Assembly: GCF_905475395.1 (NCBI RefSeq)
Contig: NC_058339.1
Span: 44,153,172 to 44,217,171, forward strand
DNA length: 64,000 nucleotides
From: Chrysoperla carnea
Lineage: Eukaryota > Arthropoda > Insecta > Neuroptera > Chrysopidae
Reading direction: 5' to 3'
The notes beneath the pieces are model-generated. The model saw nothing but the letters and a program-made list of their open reading frames with translations, made no database searches and was not told the DNA's origin. Both the position numbers and the translations under genes were made by a program. Of the stretch, positions 20,861 to 34,148 are shown one piece after another. Each line of letters begins with the position of its first letter. Within the stretch, counting starts at the first letter, position 1.

Positions 20861-23569
20861 TGAAAATAAACGTTTTGATTAATGCAGTTTCATTATATAA
20901 TTTACAATCTTTCTATTTCTGGGGAAAAAAATTTAGTTCAGAAAGGATTAGTAATTTTTTGGTATTAATTAAAAACTCATTTGAAAACGTAGTTGTAATT
21001 TTAAAACAAATAGCATAATTTCAAGGAAGCAAGACTCGTTTCGAAAATTCAATAATCTGAAGTTTTTGAAATTTACTCACTACCCTTCATATAAAGTACT
21101 TTTTCCTGTATGTAAAAGTGTCTTCTCTCTTATTCTTATTTGAAACTAAATTACAATAAATGCCAAATTGAAGATATAAAATGAAATGAACAGAGGGTGC
21201 TCAGATTTAAAATAATATATACATGTCCTGGAATATTATATGGAAGTACACTTATTATCAAAAATAATGAACTCTTCTTTATTATAGGAACTAAGGGTTA
21301 ATATTGTACTTTTCAAGAGCTTTGGCCAATGACATTATTTTTTTCACCGAGCTTTAGTTTTGTGCTAGCTGATATTATAAAAAAAGACAAAAAATATAAA
21401 TAATTTTTAAAAAAATCTCCCTATCTTTTAGAAAATCTATTTCATTATTTGATATCTTAATACGCAAGTCAGATAACAGCTTTTGATACGAAAAATACGA
21501 TGAGCCGTAGAAATTTAACTTTCGGTTTTGGTAATACTTATTAACAAAGCACAAGCTGGTTGTTTAATAAACGAAAAAATAATTTTCAATATAAAAACGG
21601 GATTCTAAAAAGTTGAATACACTTTTCTTTTTTTTTTTGAAAATTATTCTTGTATTTAAGCGGACACGAACGTTTTAAATGACACGAACGGCGAGAAAAA
21701 AATTTTTCTCTAACATAAATGGCTTAGTGCATTTTCTACCTGACCGTACTATAAACTTTTCTTGAAATTTAAAATTATATGGAAATGTAATATTACTTAT
21801 GTAATAATATGTCATAAAGAAGGGTAATGGGGTAAAGCGTAATGTGAACTGCAACAAGATATATATTTATCTGTTGCCATTTGCAGTTTAAATGGTCGAT
21901 TACAACCAGAACTATCCACTGAGAAGAAATTCTAATTTTCAATGCTTGTTTCTCGCAATAGGTATATTTAATCCAGCGTCCAGGTAATTTCAAATTACCG
22001 AATTTAAAGTAGATCATGCTATTGCAAAAAGGGTACCCCTTAGTAAAAAAGTTTTCTGAAAGTGACATTTTCTGACATTTGCATGTGTTACCTTTTTTAC
22101 GATAGAACTAAATCACAAAGCATTGTAAAAAACATATTCCTTTACGGAGCCTAAATTTTCTTTTGTTTTTTTTTCTTTTTTAGGGGATCATTTTTTTAGT
22201 AGGTAGGTAGATTAGACAGTTCTGACAATTACTCGGGAGCCTAAGACCCAATGTGTTTTACCAACACATAGAGGATCTACCATAAAAAATATATACTGTG
22301 AGAATTTAGCAGCCTCTCAAAATAGTAAAACACATGGGTGTAGGCAAACTCTAAGTGCATGTATATGCCACCGGCATTGAGGTAGTTTTAAACTGTATAC
22401 TGCATCTGCTATTCTTATCTTCAGCTAATGAACTTTAAGATTTCACAAGACACCTAATAATTTGCGTTATAAAGTTACCTGGTCTAGCATAATCGGCCTA
22501 ACTGTCATCGAGCGAGTCTAGTATATAGTTCGAAACTACTTCAAAATCATCCGTATAAGAAAACTAGAAGAGTTACGAATTTATTTTGACAAATGCCAGA
22601 CCATATATAACAATAATTGTAACCCACGTTTTTACATAGAACAGTTATTATATTCAATTCATTTTATGTACATTTTGTTTCATATCCTACAACTAAGGCA
22701 AATGGTTTTAGTTTAGCTTACTCGCTTATGTTTTATAACGAACATCTCCCCATTATTATAACACTAGCACTAGGTATGTATGACGATGGTAGTTTGGTAC
22801 GTACATACTAGTGTTGGGATATAAAATTGACACACACAAAGAGTACACACAAAATAATGATAGTTGGACCAAGAAAAAGGAGAATAGTTATTTCATGTAC
22901 CATATACCTTCATCATTGTATGATCCAACTGCATACACATAGAGACAATTCGATTGAATTTGAATCCTTTTCTAAGTAACTATGAAGTTTATCGCAATTT
23001 AGTACCAATTGCGAGATAAACAAAATGCCCCAACTGAAATAGGTTCCAATTTTTTCTCATTTAAAATTTCATGTTGAAAAATAAAGTTTTAAGGTTGTAT
23101 CTGGCAAAATATTTTTCTTGGGTTTATTTTTTAAAGACCTATTCAACGATAACGAATGCCTTCAACTTTATTTTCTTCTTCGGAGAATTTTTTGCTATAT
23201 ATAATAAGCTGCAGAATAATTTTATTGAAAGAACAAAGGATACTACTGTTTCTTATTTCTATCTGAAAATACTGAAATATGTAGTTCTTCTTTTTATAGC
23301 GGATGCTTCACGGCCATTAACGATTATCTGATTTTTTAACTTTCCTGTATGGGAAAAATTATCAAATTATCTAGTTTTGCAAAATAACTTTCCCCAGCCA
23401 TTGACAGGAGTGCCTCCAGTTCAGTGTCAATCCAAATTTGACGTCAATTTTGGACTAATGACCATGTTTAAGTGTAGGCAGTTTTGGTACTGACAAAAGT
23501 TAAAATTTCTCAACTAATATTAAAAATTTTAAAAAAGTTGAAAATTGAAATTTAAAAAATCAAAAACTC
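20861..23569. other. Intergenic stretch
   Basis: No supported gene. A piece near 22230-22340 (cctaagacccaatgtgtttt) faintly resembles the SINE body. Short open frames here are AT-rich and lack splice context. Confidence 0.35.
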
Positions 23570-23752
23570 GATTAGGTTAAATATAATCTGAAAAGAAAGA
23601 AACAAGTTCAGTAGTTTACGTAACGTACCATTATTGAGAAGATTTCAGCCTGTCTAGATTTTAATGGACCCCGAGTGTTCAAGTCGCTACTGAACTTTTT
23701 TTTCCTTTTTTTCAGATTTTATTTAACTTAGTCGGGTTGTTTATTTTTTTAA
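23570..23752. mobile_element. MITE, copy 1 of a pair
   Basis: Ends are inverted: aatctgaaaagaaagaaaca on the left against ctttttttcagattttattt on the right, with an outer actcgattaggtt / aacttagtcgggt pair. The same element with the same ends occurs at 32020-32212. Confidence 0.6.
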
Positions 23753-26603
23753 ATATTTATTTGATTTTAGACTTTCCCGTCTCTATAAAAATCCTCTTAT
23801 TGTCCTAATTTTAACTTTTTATACGAATTTATTATTTCTAATTAAATTTAAATTTATATTATTAATATAACTTATAATATTTTTGTAATCTCGTTTTAGT
23901 CTCCTTTATTTTGATACCCGGCTCGATATATTAGGTTAACTTTTTGTCTTTATTCTAAGCACCTTTTTAAGGAAACTTGGGTTTGTAAGACGAATATAAC
24001 GATACCTTAACTGTCAAACTTCATTGAGCCGTTTGGCAGATACAAAGTAATCAAGAAATTTACAAACAAATATACATACCGTCCAATTAACTTTTAGCTT
24101 TGCTCATCTGTTCGCATCGTTTTATTGTCATCCAATTTATTTTCTTCAATATTTTTCTTTCAATATACTCCTCAGACGATCAATATTTAAATTTCGACAT
24201 TGGCTCAAGAATATTGAACGTTTGCGGCTAACCTTAGTAATAAGGTTGTTTGGGATCAAAGTTTATTAAATGACCTCTATATTCATAGTATAATAATAAG
24301 ATTACGCTAACGTCTTCAAATATAATAGTATTGACGTTCTTTATATGTAATAAGTTCTTCTTGCTGTGCTAATATACACACACAAACATACATATACATA
24401 CAAGTTCACATCTCTGCTTGCTCTACCACATTAAATTAGAAAAGGCTCAAATTGTTATGCTAGGCAAAACTAAGTTAGTTTTCAATGAATGTCTAACGAG
24501 ATATTATTCTTCACCATTTAACTTAATCATTATCATTTAACTTTGTTACACTTATTTGATATTTATACAGTTCTGTCATATACTGGTGCTTACTATCTAC
24601 TGGTATGCTACTGTTGTCGTATTTGTTTTATAATTTTCTATCATTTTCTTTTTATTTTAAATTGCATTGTGTCTTGCTTCACAAAATGTATGAAATGCTT
24701 TGAATATATACTTATAGTTGATTCGAAATACTTCTTCCATGAAATTCGAATGTTAAATAACTCAAAAAGCCTAAGTTGTACTTGAATAACCAAAGCTATG
24801 ATATAAAAGTTTAATGACCTCAACTCAATAATTGTTCCTACTCTGCCACTGAACTCTCATGGCAAATTCGAAACGTACTATGTGCAAGAATACCATGAAG
24901 AAGTAATCATGTCAATAAAAGGATTTTAAGTAATAGTTATATTTGTAAATTGAAATACAAACAAAACGATTTAAGATGTTAAAAGTCAAGATGTTTTTGG
25001 AACTATGTTCCTTATCGGACGTTATCGTATCGTTCTGATTTGTTTGCTGGTTGAGAAGTAAAACCAAAAAAGTGCAAAAAAAAAGCGACACCAAAAGCCG
25101 ACTATTTCACCTAGGTCACCTAGGAAACTGTTGTTAAGCGATTCACCATGCCATGCATTTTGGGAATACGAAAAAATATTTTTATAACTTTTCAATTTGT
25201 ATTTTTTATCAATGTTTTTTCATTTAAAAAATGTGGAAGTGGATTATCTATCAGTTATCAGTGAAATTGAGCTATCAGAAGTTAAAGATAAAAGAGATAA
25301 TTTAAAGTAAGTACAAAGAAAGTTATGTCATAATAAATATCCTAATCAAACCAGATGCAGGTACGCACATATTAGGTTTACTACTAAATGAAAAGTATTC
25401 AATCTAAAATTACAATTAATTGTTACAGTAAAGAGTACAAGTGGCTAAAATTAAATTCTTAAAAGAATAAAACAAGTATTTAACTCTTAAAATAAACCAT
25501 AAATTTTCAGAAAAATATCTTGTAAATAAAAAAGTAAGAGCTACATTTATTATGTACGGAGGTACGGTAGGAACATAGTTCCTACCGGGTATGACACGTC
25601 ACTCTGGTTCTTTTTAATTAATTATAAATATTACACCGGGCTATAAAATTAACAGTTTGATGTGTTTTGTGGTATAGAAATGTAAATGAACCATATTTTT
25701 TACAAAAGAAAATCGCGAATATTTTAAATAAACATGCCATCAGCCAATGTCTAAAATTAAAAAAAAAAAAAAAAAATCTTATTTCAAATTAAAAATGTAC
25801 CAACCCAATATAATAACTATCTACCATCTGTTTTTTTTTTTTTTATTAATCATAAATGGAATTTAGAACTAGATATATTTAGCTAGATTATCCCCGAATC
25901 TATTTTGACTAATTTCGAAAGAAATTGTATCGTATAAGATCAATACTTTACTCTAACAGTACGTGGATTTCCCTTAGAAATTGATTTGAAAGAAACTAAG
26001 ATTAAAGAACTTTATATTCAACATAGTATAATAATACAACTGAAATAATTGCCTTGATCATCAGAAAAGATCTTTAGTTATCGTCACCAATTTTAATGCA
26101 ATTACATTCGAATTTCTTTTATTTCTATAATTTGAATTAGAATCACGAGCTATTCATAATTATTACATTGTAATAAGATATTGATATTGACACAAAAACT
26201 CATTTAAATTTAGCCGATTTAAATGAGTGAGCCAATTTTTAATGCTAAAAATGCTATGAAAAAAATCGTAAAAAGTCACAATATTTGAAATAATTTAAAA
26301 TGATTTTTTTTGGCTCCACCGCACACACAATTGATCTGTGATGTCAATTCGAGAAGCAATGGGTAAAAATCAACCTAGGATTTTCAAAGGCAGATCAAGG
26401 AAATTTGCAGAAAATTACTATTTTTATGGTATGAGAGTTTTTAGTGCAAGATGGCAGGTTCAAAGCACCCGAACTTCGTGAAGTAAAAGCAACAATAAAA
26501 TTTCATAAAAAAAATTTTAGGTCTTCGAGGGAGAGCTTTCGGGTCTTTTGTAGCATGTTGAATTTTGGTAAATTTCATCATGTATAGTAAAAGAAAATGT
26601 TCA
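23753..26603. other. Intergenic stretch
   Basis: No established gene. One exon-like segment at 25212 is listed separately. Confidence 0.35.
25212..25306 (+). CDS. Candidate first exon, unrecognised
   Basis: ATG followed by 31 open codons, rich in Glu, Lys and Val (VEVDYLSVISEIELSEVKD), ending at a consensus donor AA|GTAAGT. I found no acceptor in matching phase downstream, so it may be chance. Its phase does not fit the PAH exon at 42338. Confidence 0.2.
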
Positions 26604-26755
26604 TCATGACAATGATAATATTCGTACTGTACTTACTACAAAATGATCTTCGCAACAATAATAATTAGATTTTCGGACCCTTGCGATGAGCACGATCAAA
26701 CCACTTTTTTCTAATAGCCATATCCATTGGAAACGGAAACTTTACAAAAACAATT
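26604..26755 (-). pseudogene. Frameshifted THAP-domain fragment
   Basis: On the minus strand one frame reads KFPFPMDMAIRKKWFDRAHR and, after a one-base frame change near 26665, another reads NYYCCEDHF. The FP...W...C-x-x-HF spacing is that of the second half of a THAP zinc finger (C2CH). The first cysteine pair is absent. It is a decayed fragment of a THAP-containing host gene or transposase-derived gene. Confidence 0.55.
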
Positions 26756-27914
26756 TAGAAAAAAATATTAATGTGAATGTAAAGATTTAAAGTGTACAAA
26801 TTTGGAAATCAGAAAAGATAATGATTAATGAAAATTATTTCTCCTACTCCTTCTTTAAAAAGAAGATACCTATACCTAAGATAATCTTTTTAAATTAAAA
26901 ACACCTTTTGGGTTGTTATTAGACCCGAAAAATTAATTGGAAACTGATTTAGACAGCATTCTTACCAGTTCCTGTTAAAAACAATTCTATGCTGATTTGA
27001 ATAATTATCATTCACGCTTTCTTCGAGTGTTATATAAGAAATAATTTTGAAAGTGTAGATTTACCACACGTCGTAAAATAATCACCAATCGTCAAGTACA
27101 ACGTATCATAATCCAAATCCAATACGTGATATAAATAACGTCTAGATCGGAGTCCCGGTTTATTTTTGTTGCTAAACACTGGTTTGTTACACAAGTCTTG
27201 TTAATTATAATCTTCTGGGTGAATTACATATATTCACGTTTGTTATCAAGAGCAATTTTCTCTGTGATTTGAAGACTCTACATTCATTTCAACAAAGCCC
27301 AATTCTAATATGGCGGAAGACAACTTATCAACCAAAACTTACACTCTCGAAGATATCGAAGATATTTCATATATTACTTATTTCCTAGAACAATCATTTT
27401 CAACAAATGTTAAATTATTAACCTTATTTCACATCTAAAACTTAATAATGAAACAAAAATAATTAATTAGAGTTAATTAAAATTATTTTTAAATTATATT
27501 CTCCATTCAATTCTACAAAATGGCATCCTAATCCGATAATAATAATTATTTTTTGAATAATTATAACAAACAAAATGAAAATGTTGTGTAAAAAAGTTTT
27601 AAATTATAGAATTTAACAAAAAAACATGTCTATGAAATATGAATAAGTTATTATGAAATTTTATAAATGTTATGAAATAATAATAATTAATGAAAATGAA
27701 TATATTAACTGAAAATAAAATTTAGTATTTGTGGGCAAATTACAAACGCAAATTAATAATACATATAATGTTATTTTATAGAATATATGGGAGAATGCTG
27801 TACCATAGATTATAATTTACATTTTAACGACCTCTCACACCATTATTTCTACACAAATTGAATTTTTTTGACAATTGTTTTGGACCAAAAATCCTTGTCA
27901 CTAATACACCTTGC
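26756..27914. other. Intergenic stretch with one short ORF
   Basis: A 42-codon frame at 27310-27438 begins MAEDNLSTKTYTLEDI, which vaguely resembles cytochrome b5 N-termini, but no haem-binding HPGG and no donor follow. Otherwise nothing is seen. Confidence 0.25.
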
Positions 27915-28068
27915 TTAACCTCTACCGTTTGTACTTGAAAACGCTTTCTTCAACATCAACTTATCTGTACAATTCATTCCAGTAGTGTCACAGGCGGTAC
28001 GCGATTGAATCATTGAAAATCCTGCCAGTTTCTTCCTATAATCATTGAAAATGTCTGCTCTGAGCGTC
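27915..28068 (-). CDS. Candidate terminal exon, unrecognised
   Basis: An acceptor (gtttttacag) is followed by a frame of 50 codons and a stop, with balanced codon use (DIFNDYRKKLAGFSMIQSRT...). It looks like a soluble C-terminal tail. A preceding exon-like segment at 28156-28232 has a GTAAGT donor in compatible phase but an in-frame TAA three codons before its end, so the gene may be broken or the joining wrong. No family is recognised. Confidence 0.3.
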
Positions 28069-28285
28069 CTGTAAAAACTTTAATTAATTATTCCACTAAA
28101 ATACGTGGAAAACTGTGTATCAAATGACAAAATTATTGTCACATTAAGTACTTACGTTGATTAATCACTAGGACAGGTAATTGATTTGATCCAAGGTAAA
28201 CTATCGTAGGAAGAATTTAACTTCTCAACATCCTATATTATATTTAAAACTGAAATATTGCTTAACAAATTACTCACTAATACAA

Positions 28286-28465
28286 GGTTATTCAATGAGA
28301 TGTTACCACGTAAATGGGAGACATTTCTTCAAAAATAAATTACCACTTAAATTTGTGAGGCGTGTACTCTCCCATTTAAGTAGTAACAGCGAGTCTATTC
28401 CCTTTAAGTAAAACAACCTTTTAGGCTAAATGTCTCTCATTTACGTGTTAACATCTTTTTGAACC
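28286..28465. mobile_element. Small MITE with 40-bp inverted ends
   Basis: The left end (gagatgttaccacgtaaatg) and right end (catttacgtgttaacatctt) are near-perfect reverse complements over about 40 bp, including gggagacattt / aaatgtctctc. The centre is not coding. Confidence 0.65.
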
Positions 28466-28822
28466 CTATGTAGTTGCTAATTTGGAAATAAGTAAACAAT
28501 AAAAGAATAATATTTTTACTCTCTGTAAAAGTATTATTTTCTTAAAAAAGCAGAGCTGTTCTCTCATTTCCACACCAAAAGTTGTTGAAAGGTTATGTAA
28601 AGTACATTATCGTCAAGGTCCAATATTTTACCTTTTATATAAATATATACAAAAGTTTCCTTAATTTACTTACAAATTGGCTAAATTAAAATTTTAAATA
28701 TATATACATGTGGAATGGGTCATTATTTACGACGAAAAAAGATGTTCTGTTTTCAAAATTTATGGTTAGTTTCAAATTATACAGTGGCATACCCTTAATG
28801 AATCTCTTTGTTCAATCAAGGT

Positions 28823-28996
28823 TTATTTTTGTTTTTCTTCTTTGATATATTCACTATTAATGCCATGATCATCCATTTCATGTTGTTTGTCAAACTGCCT
28901 GTATAGGATTTTTACGGCATAGGCACGTCGTTTCAGGAAACACATTCTTTGTAAACAAAGAAAAATCACCAGCTTCAAAAAGATAGTTTCAATAAA
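28823..28996 (-). CDS. Candidate terminal exon: membrane helix plus charged tail
   Basis: After an acceptor-like cttatttatag the minus frame is open for 57 codons to a TAA: a hydrophobic stretch (FLKLVIFLCL) followed by a positively charged, then acidic tail (FLKRRAYAVKILYRQF, EMDDHGINSEYIKEE). This is the topology of a membrane protein's last helix and cytoplasmic tail. A short ATG exon at 29130-29156 with donor GTAAGG is in compatible phase. I cannot name the family. Confidence 0.3.
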   Translation of the reverse strand, partial: FIETIFLKLVIFLCLQRMCFLKRRAYAVKILYRQFDKQHEMDDHGINSEYIKEEKQK

Positions 28997-30166
28997 CTAT
29001 AAATAAGACATATTTCTAACTATACTTCAGACTTCAGAGAATTATTTTCTGCATTAAATTACAGCAGCTATTTTATTATTTAAATAGGTTCAGTATCACA
29101 TACTGAATGTAAATGCACAAAGTCCTTACAAAAATAGGCGGAGAAAGTGCCTCCATTTTAAACAAATCCGTTTTAGGCTATATATACCTCCAAAATCCTG
29201 CACTTTATACCAAAAATGGTAATAACCTTTATTGTAGATAATTAAATTACCTACTTTTTTGTAAAACAATTTTTATTTGTATCACTAACCGTTTATGACC
29301 TATACGACTATGAAGATGAACTGATGTGTCTTCTAATATTTGTTTAAACAAGAAAATGATATTAACTTAACTTTTAAAATATATTCAGTTGAATTATCAT
29401 AAATTTATTTATAACTAACAATACATTGAAAACTACATTGATCATATCTGTCTGACTTAAAGAAAAATCCGCCACTGAGAGGATAGGTTTATAATTACTA
29501 ACTAATTGTTTTTCTTATTTCGTATTCCTGTAACGAATATCGGATAGGTGATGATGAAAACCTTTACAGAGTTTTCTCTCTCTGTGATGTGTTCTCTGTT
29601 AGATTGATTCAATTAGTTTTCAACAAAATGTAATGTATATTATATCCACGGCACTACTACTTTAAAGAAGATAATAGGGGAGAATGCAGTACCTGGGATC
29701 AAAGTTTACGCATGTTTTTTAAATAGCACAATGAAAAAGTCATCGCTGTATTAATACGGTGTATAAATTAAAAATTTCTCTAAATAATTATGATATGCGA
29801 ACCTCTTTTTTCACAAAGTAAGTTTAAAGTGACCGTTTTTACCTTTTCAATTTGTATTTCTTATTAAACCAACAAAGTCGGGTTTTACGTAGATCAGATT
29901 CTTCTTTAGGATGATATTTTTTTACTTGATTTTCATCTTTCGATTTTTCCATGTTATAATAGAATTAAATCTCAAATATTATTGTATGCTCTAATTTGAA
30001 GAACTACCATAAACATTAAACAGCTATCAATAAAAACTGATGATCCACGGTCAAAAATGTGCGATCCATGGTACAATATCATAATGTACCATTTAATGTG
30101 TAATATTAACAGTTCACTCTAGGGAACCGCATTATACAATGTTTGTGATCGAAACACTGAAAATGA
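28997..30166. other. Intergenic stretch
   Basis: No established gene or repeat. It contains the 9-codon ATG segment at 29130-29156 with a TATA-like tatatata just upstream on the minus strand. Confidence 0.3.
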
Positions 30167-30476
30167 ACAAGTTTTGCTTTCAAGCAACTTTTCTGGGATG
30201 CACATGGATCATCATATCTACATTGCTTTACTTCTAGAGACTTGACTTTGTCTTTATATATCTTCTTTATATGTCTTTATGTTGAGAAACTAGATAAGGA
30301 ATTGTATCCGAGGTGCCACGTATTACCCTCAATGCTGTATGCTATAATGTAAGTGAATGAAAAAGAATACGTGAAGAGGGTTTGTTATCTTTTTTTGCAG
30401 ACAAGCATCATTAATAAAGCTATTACTTTCTGTTTTATTTGAATATAATTATCCTGCCAAAAATTTGTGCATTTAG
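30167..30476 (+). CDS. Candidate gene fragment with a 52-nt intron
   Basis: The frame 30167-30348 is open for 60 codons and ends at AT|GTAAGT. A 52-nt intron with a strong polypyrimidine acceptor (atctttttttgcag) follows. The frame then continues in phase at 30401 for 24 codons to TAG at 30474-30476. The first part has a hydrophobic stretch (LYIFFICLY). No ATG starts this frame, so a 5' exon is missing or the locus is a relic. Family unknown. Confidence 0.3.
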
Positions 30477-32019
30477 TGTTCCATACGCAAATTCCAGAAT
30501 ACAGAACGTTATTATCCGAACGTAAATTATCGAAACGCCAAATACCCGAGTTTTTTTTTACGTAATTGAGATCGGTAGTTAATTTTTTAGGACATCCATG
30601 TTTCGTTTAGCATTCAGGACGTCTTTTAAGTAGACAATACTTATTTCTTGTAACGCGTTAACAGCCAATAATGCTATTAACGCGTTAACTTGAGTAAATT
30701 TATTTTTCTGTGTAGCCAATAGAAGATTTGCACAAATATTTTTTTTTATTGATCACAAATTTAGAAATAAATGAAAGAATAATTAATTTAAAATATATTT
30801 AAGTAACTTTTTTTTTAAATTAATGCCTCTATTTTTTTAATTAATTACTTATATTAATAAAAAATAGTTATATTTAAAAAAAAGATAGTGATGTATTTAC
30901 ACCCCAAGAGGCAGTGAGCCAATCGGAATCACGTGTCAAATTCACATTTTTCAGCTTCTTTCTATGGAAAATTACGTTATAATATATTTTAAGTAAGTTT
31001 AGAAACAATCAATTTATTATTCTGCATGTTATTTTATCGAAAAATTTTTTCTAGAAAAATTATTCTGCAATTGACCAACCTTAAAAGATCTCATTGAAGT
31101 ATGGCTCAGGATTTCTTGGATATACTGTATATATATAAATAGGTCGGTACTAATTTCAAAAAACATGCAGGAAGTGTAAAGGGAGATTAATTTAAACGCA
31201 ATGTTGAATCATAAAAAAAAACCTACTAAAATCATTATAAAAACTCATCACTACATTCTATGACTAGAAAAAAATTTTTTGTACGATTTCCTTCTTTTTA
31301 TTGTACATAAAACAATTTTGTTTAAATATTTTTTCCCATTTGTAAGTATTCCTCAAGTAAACCGCATTTTTACATTTTATAGCTTCATAAAATTTTAATA
31401 TTATCTTAATTAACAATCCATAAAAATATACTTACGCACCAATCCAAGCTGCGTTTTAGTATTAAATTTTTTACCGCTAAATACGTTGTAATTTAGAGAT
31501 AATATTTATCCCCAAATTTTCAAACACTAGTTTTTAGCGTATCTTTTAAAATACAGGATCCAAATTAGGGTCGACCTTCACCCATCTATATACTGCTCGC
31601 GAGTTATTTTTTGTGTTACGTAAAATGTTAACAACATCTCTACAATGGATTGATTTAAAAAATATGGTCATGACTACTTTTAATAAACATCAAAACTTCG
31701 AAAACGTCATTTTTGTACGATATTTTGCGGACAATCATATACCACCGCATTTGCATCAAATTTTTTTTTCTCGCTTCCGGGCAGCAAGTGTCAACAGGAG
31801 CACGTAAAAAATGTCTTTTGCTCCCTAAATGTGAAGATACTTTTCTTTTTATTTGCGATTCAAATACTTAATAGATTTGTAGATTTAATATTATCAACGG
31901 AAAGTATTAGTTAACGAAAAGAGGCAGGAAACTTTTACTATTGATACTTTTACTAAAAGTAATCTTGGCCACGTTTTTTAGGCAACTCATTGCAGGGATA
32001 TTTGTTAACATTTTATATT
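30477..32019. other. Intergenic stretch
   Basis: No gene recognised. A short minus-strand segment at about 31440-31482 ends in a strong GTAAGT donor but is too small to interpret. Confidence 0.3.
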
Positions 32020-32212
32020 TCATAAAAAATATCTTTCAGAAATGAAAGAAACAAGTCCAGTAGTTTACATAGTGACCTTTATAGTTGAGACTCACTAAAA
32101 TCTAGACCGACTCAAATTATTCCAATAATGATCCCCGATTGTAAAAGCCACTATGAAAACTACTGGACTTGTTTCTTTCTTTTCAGATTTTATTAAACGC
32201 AGTCGGGTTTTT
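32020..32212. mobile_element. MITE, copy 2 of a pair
   Basis: Same ends as 23570-23752: gaaatgaaagaaacaagtcc on the left and ggacttgtttctttcttttc on the right, with the outer cagtcgggtttttatt block. The centre differs, as expected for old copies. Confidence 0.6.
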
Positions 32213-33124
32213 ATTTTTTTAATTATTAATTTATTAACATATTATATTTTTATTAACCTTTTAAAACGTAACAAGTCAGCTTGATGCCTATATTATATCT
32301 TAGTAAACATAATATATTAAATTAAAACTAAGAAAAGAAATTTAATACTGAACAAAAAGATATTGGTTGGTGTACACATACATATAATGCAAACTGTTTA
32401 TAACGACATAACTTACTGTGAGCAAATGTATTCTAAAATAAAAATCGAAGTAATAATTCACAACAAAATTAAAATTAGACAATCAATTTGTTCTTTTGAA
32501 ACTATGTTCTCTTATCACCCGTTTGGCTGATGGGAGCTAGACAAAAAAAGAGTCCGACCCCGACATTTTTGCTTAGTTTATTATTTTGGTATATTAATAG
32601 TATTCTCAATGACACCATGGTCTTATGGTTACGGTACCCGCTTCTCATTCTTCCACATCTTACATATTAAGTTCTTTCTATAAATAAATAACATCAAAAT
32701 TTGACAAAGATTTTATCTAGCCTCCTCTCATAAACGATTTCTACTATACCACATGAGCTAATATGAAAACTCACAAAAAAAAAATAAAGGTATGAGTGTA
32801 AAAATTTTAAAAACATCTAATAATAATCATTGGTGGTTTTTCATCACTGTATAATACACAAGTAAAAATTTAATTACATGAAGCCATGCTGAGAAAACTC
32901 TAACTCGTAAACTTTAATTATAAATCTTTATAAAAAAAAATCTTAATATTTACCTTCTTTTAATATTTACAGTTTAAATTGTTTGACATTTTAAAATTAT
33001 ACCATTTTTTATTGTTTTTATGATAAACTTTTTGGAAATACTTAAAAAGTAATAAATATTGTAAAGATTAAATGATTATTAACTGCGTATATTGTCATAT
33101 TTTTTATACAATGTAATAAACAAA
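32213..33124. other. Intergenic AT-rich stretch
   Basis: No gene or clear repeat. Confidence 0.35.
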
Positions 33125-33375
33125 CTTTTAAGAAAAAAAAAACCTACTTCAAAAAAAATACTATTCCAAAGCAAATTAATATGCACTAAAAAGTAAAAAA
33201 TAATGTAGTTACTTAAAAAATAATTGTTATTTTTGGAGTCGGTGTCAGCCAAGTTAATACAGCCAACTATTCTGTCACAATTGTTTCCTTGACTGATAAC
33301 GTACATTATTTTTTTACTTTTTAGTGCATATTAATTTTTTTAGGACTAGTTTTTTTTTTGAAGTCGGTTTTTTTC
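33125..33375. mobile_element. Foldback element
   Basis: aaattaatatgcactaaaaa (33173 on) is the complement of the segment at about 33317-33340, and the outer parts pair as acctacttcaaaaaaa / tttttttgaagtcggtt. It is a short inverted-repeat element without coding sequence. Confidence 0.55.
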
Positions 33376-33775
33376 AAAACTAAAATTAATACTGTTTTAG
33401 TATTTGTTTTTTTCAATCCATTATACCTTCCATAAAACATCGGTAAATTATACTTTCTTGAGGATGAATTTTTTCGGGAATTTGAAATAGGTAATTTCTT
33501 TACCAGTTAAACAAGGAGCTATAAAAAATTCGAAAACTATTTCTTTAATATTCAATTTAATCAACAAAAAATTACATATGGCAGTGTTTTCTTATGTACA
33601 ATAATGTTTGTTTAAACTATATTTTAAAGTTTTTAATTTAGTTTTTACAATTTGAAATTGCTTACAATTAATAAAATTAATAAATGTTTTTAATTTTTCA
33701 AATCAAGTTTTGCATTATCAAAACTCAAAAATAATTCAAACCTGATTTAACATTTAATAAAAAAAATATCTGGAT

Positions 33776-34140
33776 GACCGAGCTTTGCTCGGTATTTTTT
33801 ACTTAAAAAGACAAATTTCATAAGAACCGTTTAAAACTCCACATAACTACCAATTTGAATCCCTTGGTACACCAATAGATGTCAGCAACAGTCCTATTTT
33901 ACATTGTATGTAAGAACCGTTTAAAACTCCACATAACTACCAATTTGAATCCCTTGGTACACCAATAGATGTCAGCAACAGTCCTATTTTACATTGTATG
34001 TTTCAGATTTTCATGAAAAGACGGATAAAACGACATTTCTGATAAATGAAACCTTGTTAGATCGACTTATCGCCCCAAAAAACCCCTACATACTCATTTT
34101 CATGAAAATCGTTGGAGCCATTTCCAAGATCGTTGATATA
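33776..34140 (+). repeat. LINE-like 3' region with a perfect 90-bp tandem duplication
   Basis: It starts with the hairpin accgagctttgctcggt. 33821-33910 and 33911-34000 are identical 90-bp units. The end, near tttcatgaaaatcgttggag, matches the copy at 8216-8640. Confidence 0.65.
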
Positions 34141-34148
34141 TATATATA

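Noticed and set aside
27310-27438. Cytochrome b5 gene start (MAEDNLSTKTYTLEDI)
   Set aside because: Resemblance is limited to a short N-terminal stretch; no haem-binding HPGG segment or splice donor follows.
33821-34000. CRISPR-like repeat
   Set aside because: Two abutting 90-bp copies without spacers in a eukaryotic LINE tail; no array anywhere in the window.
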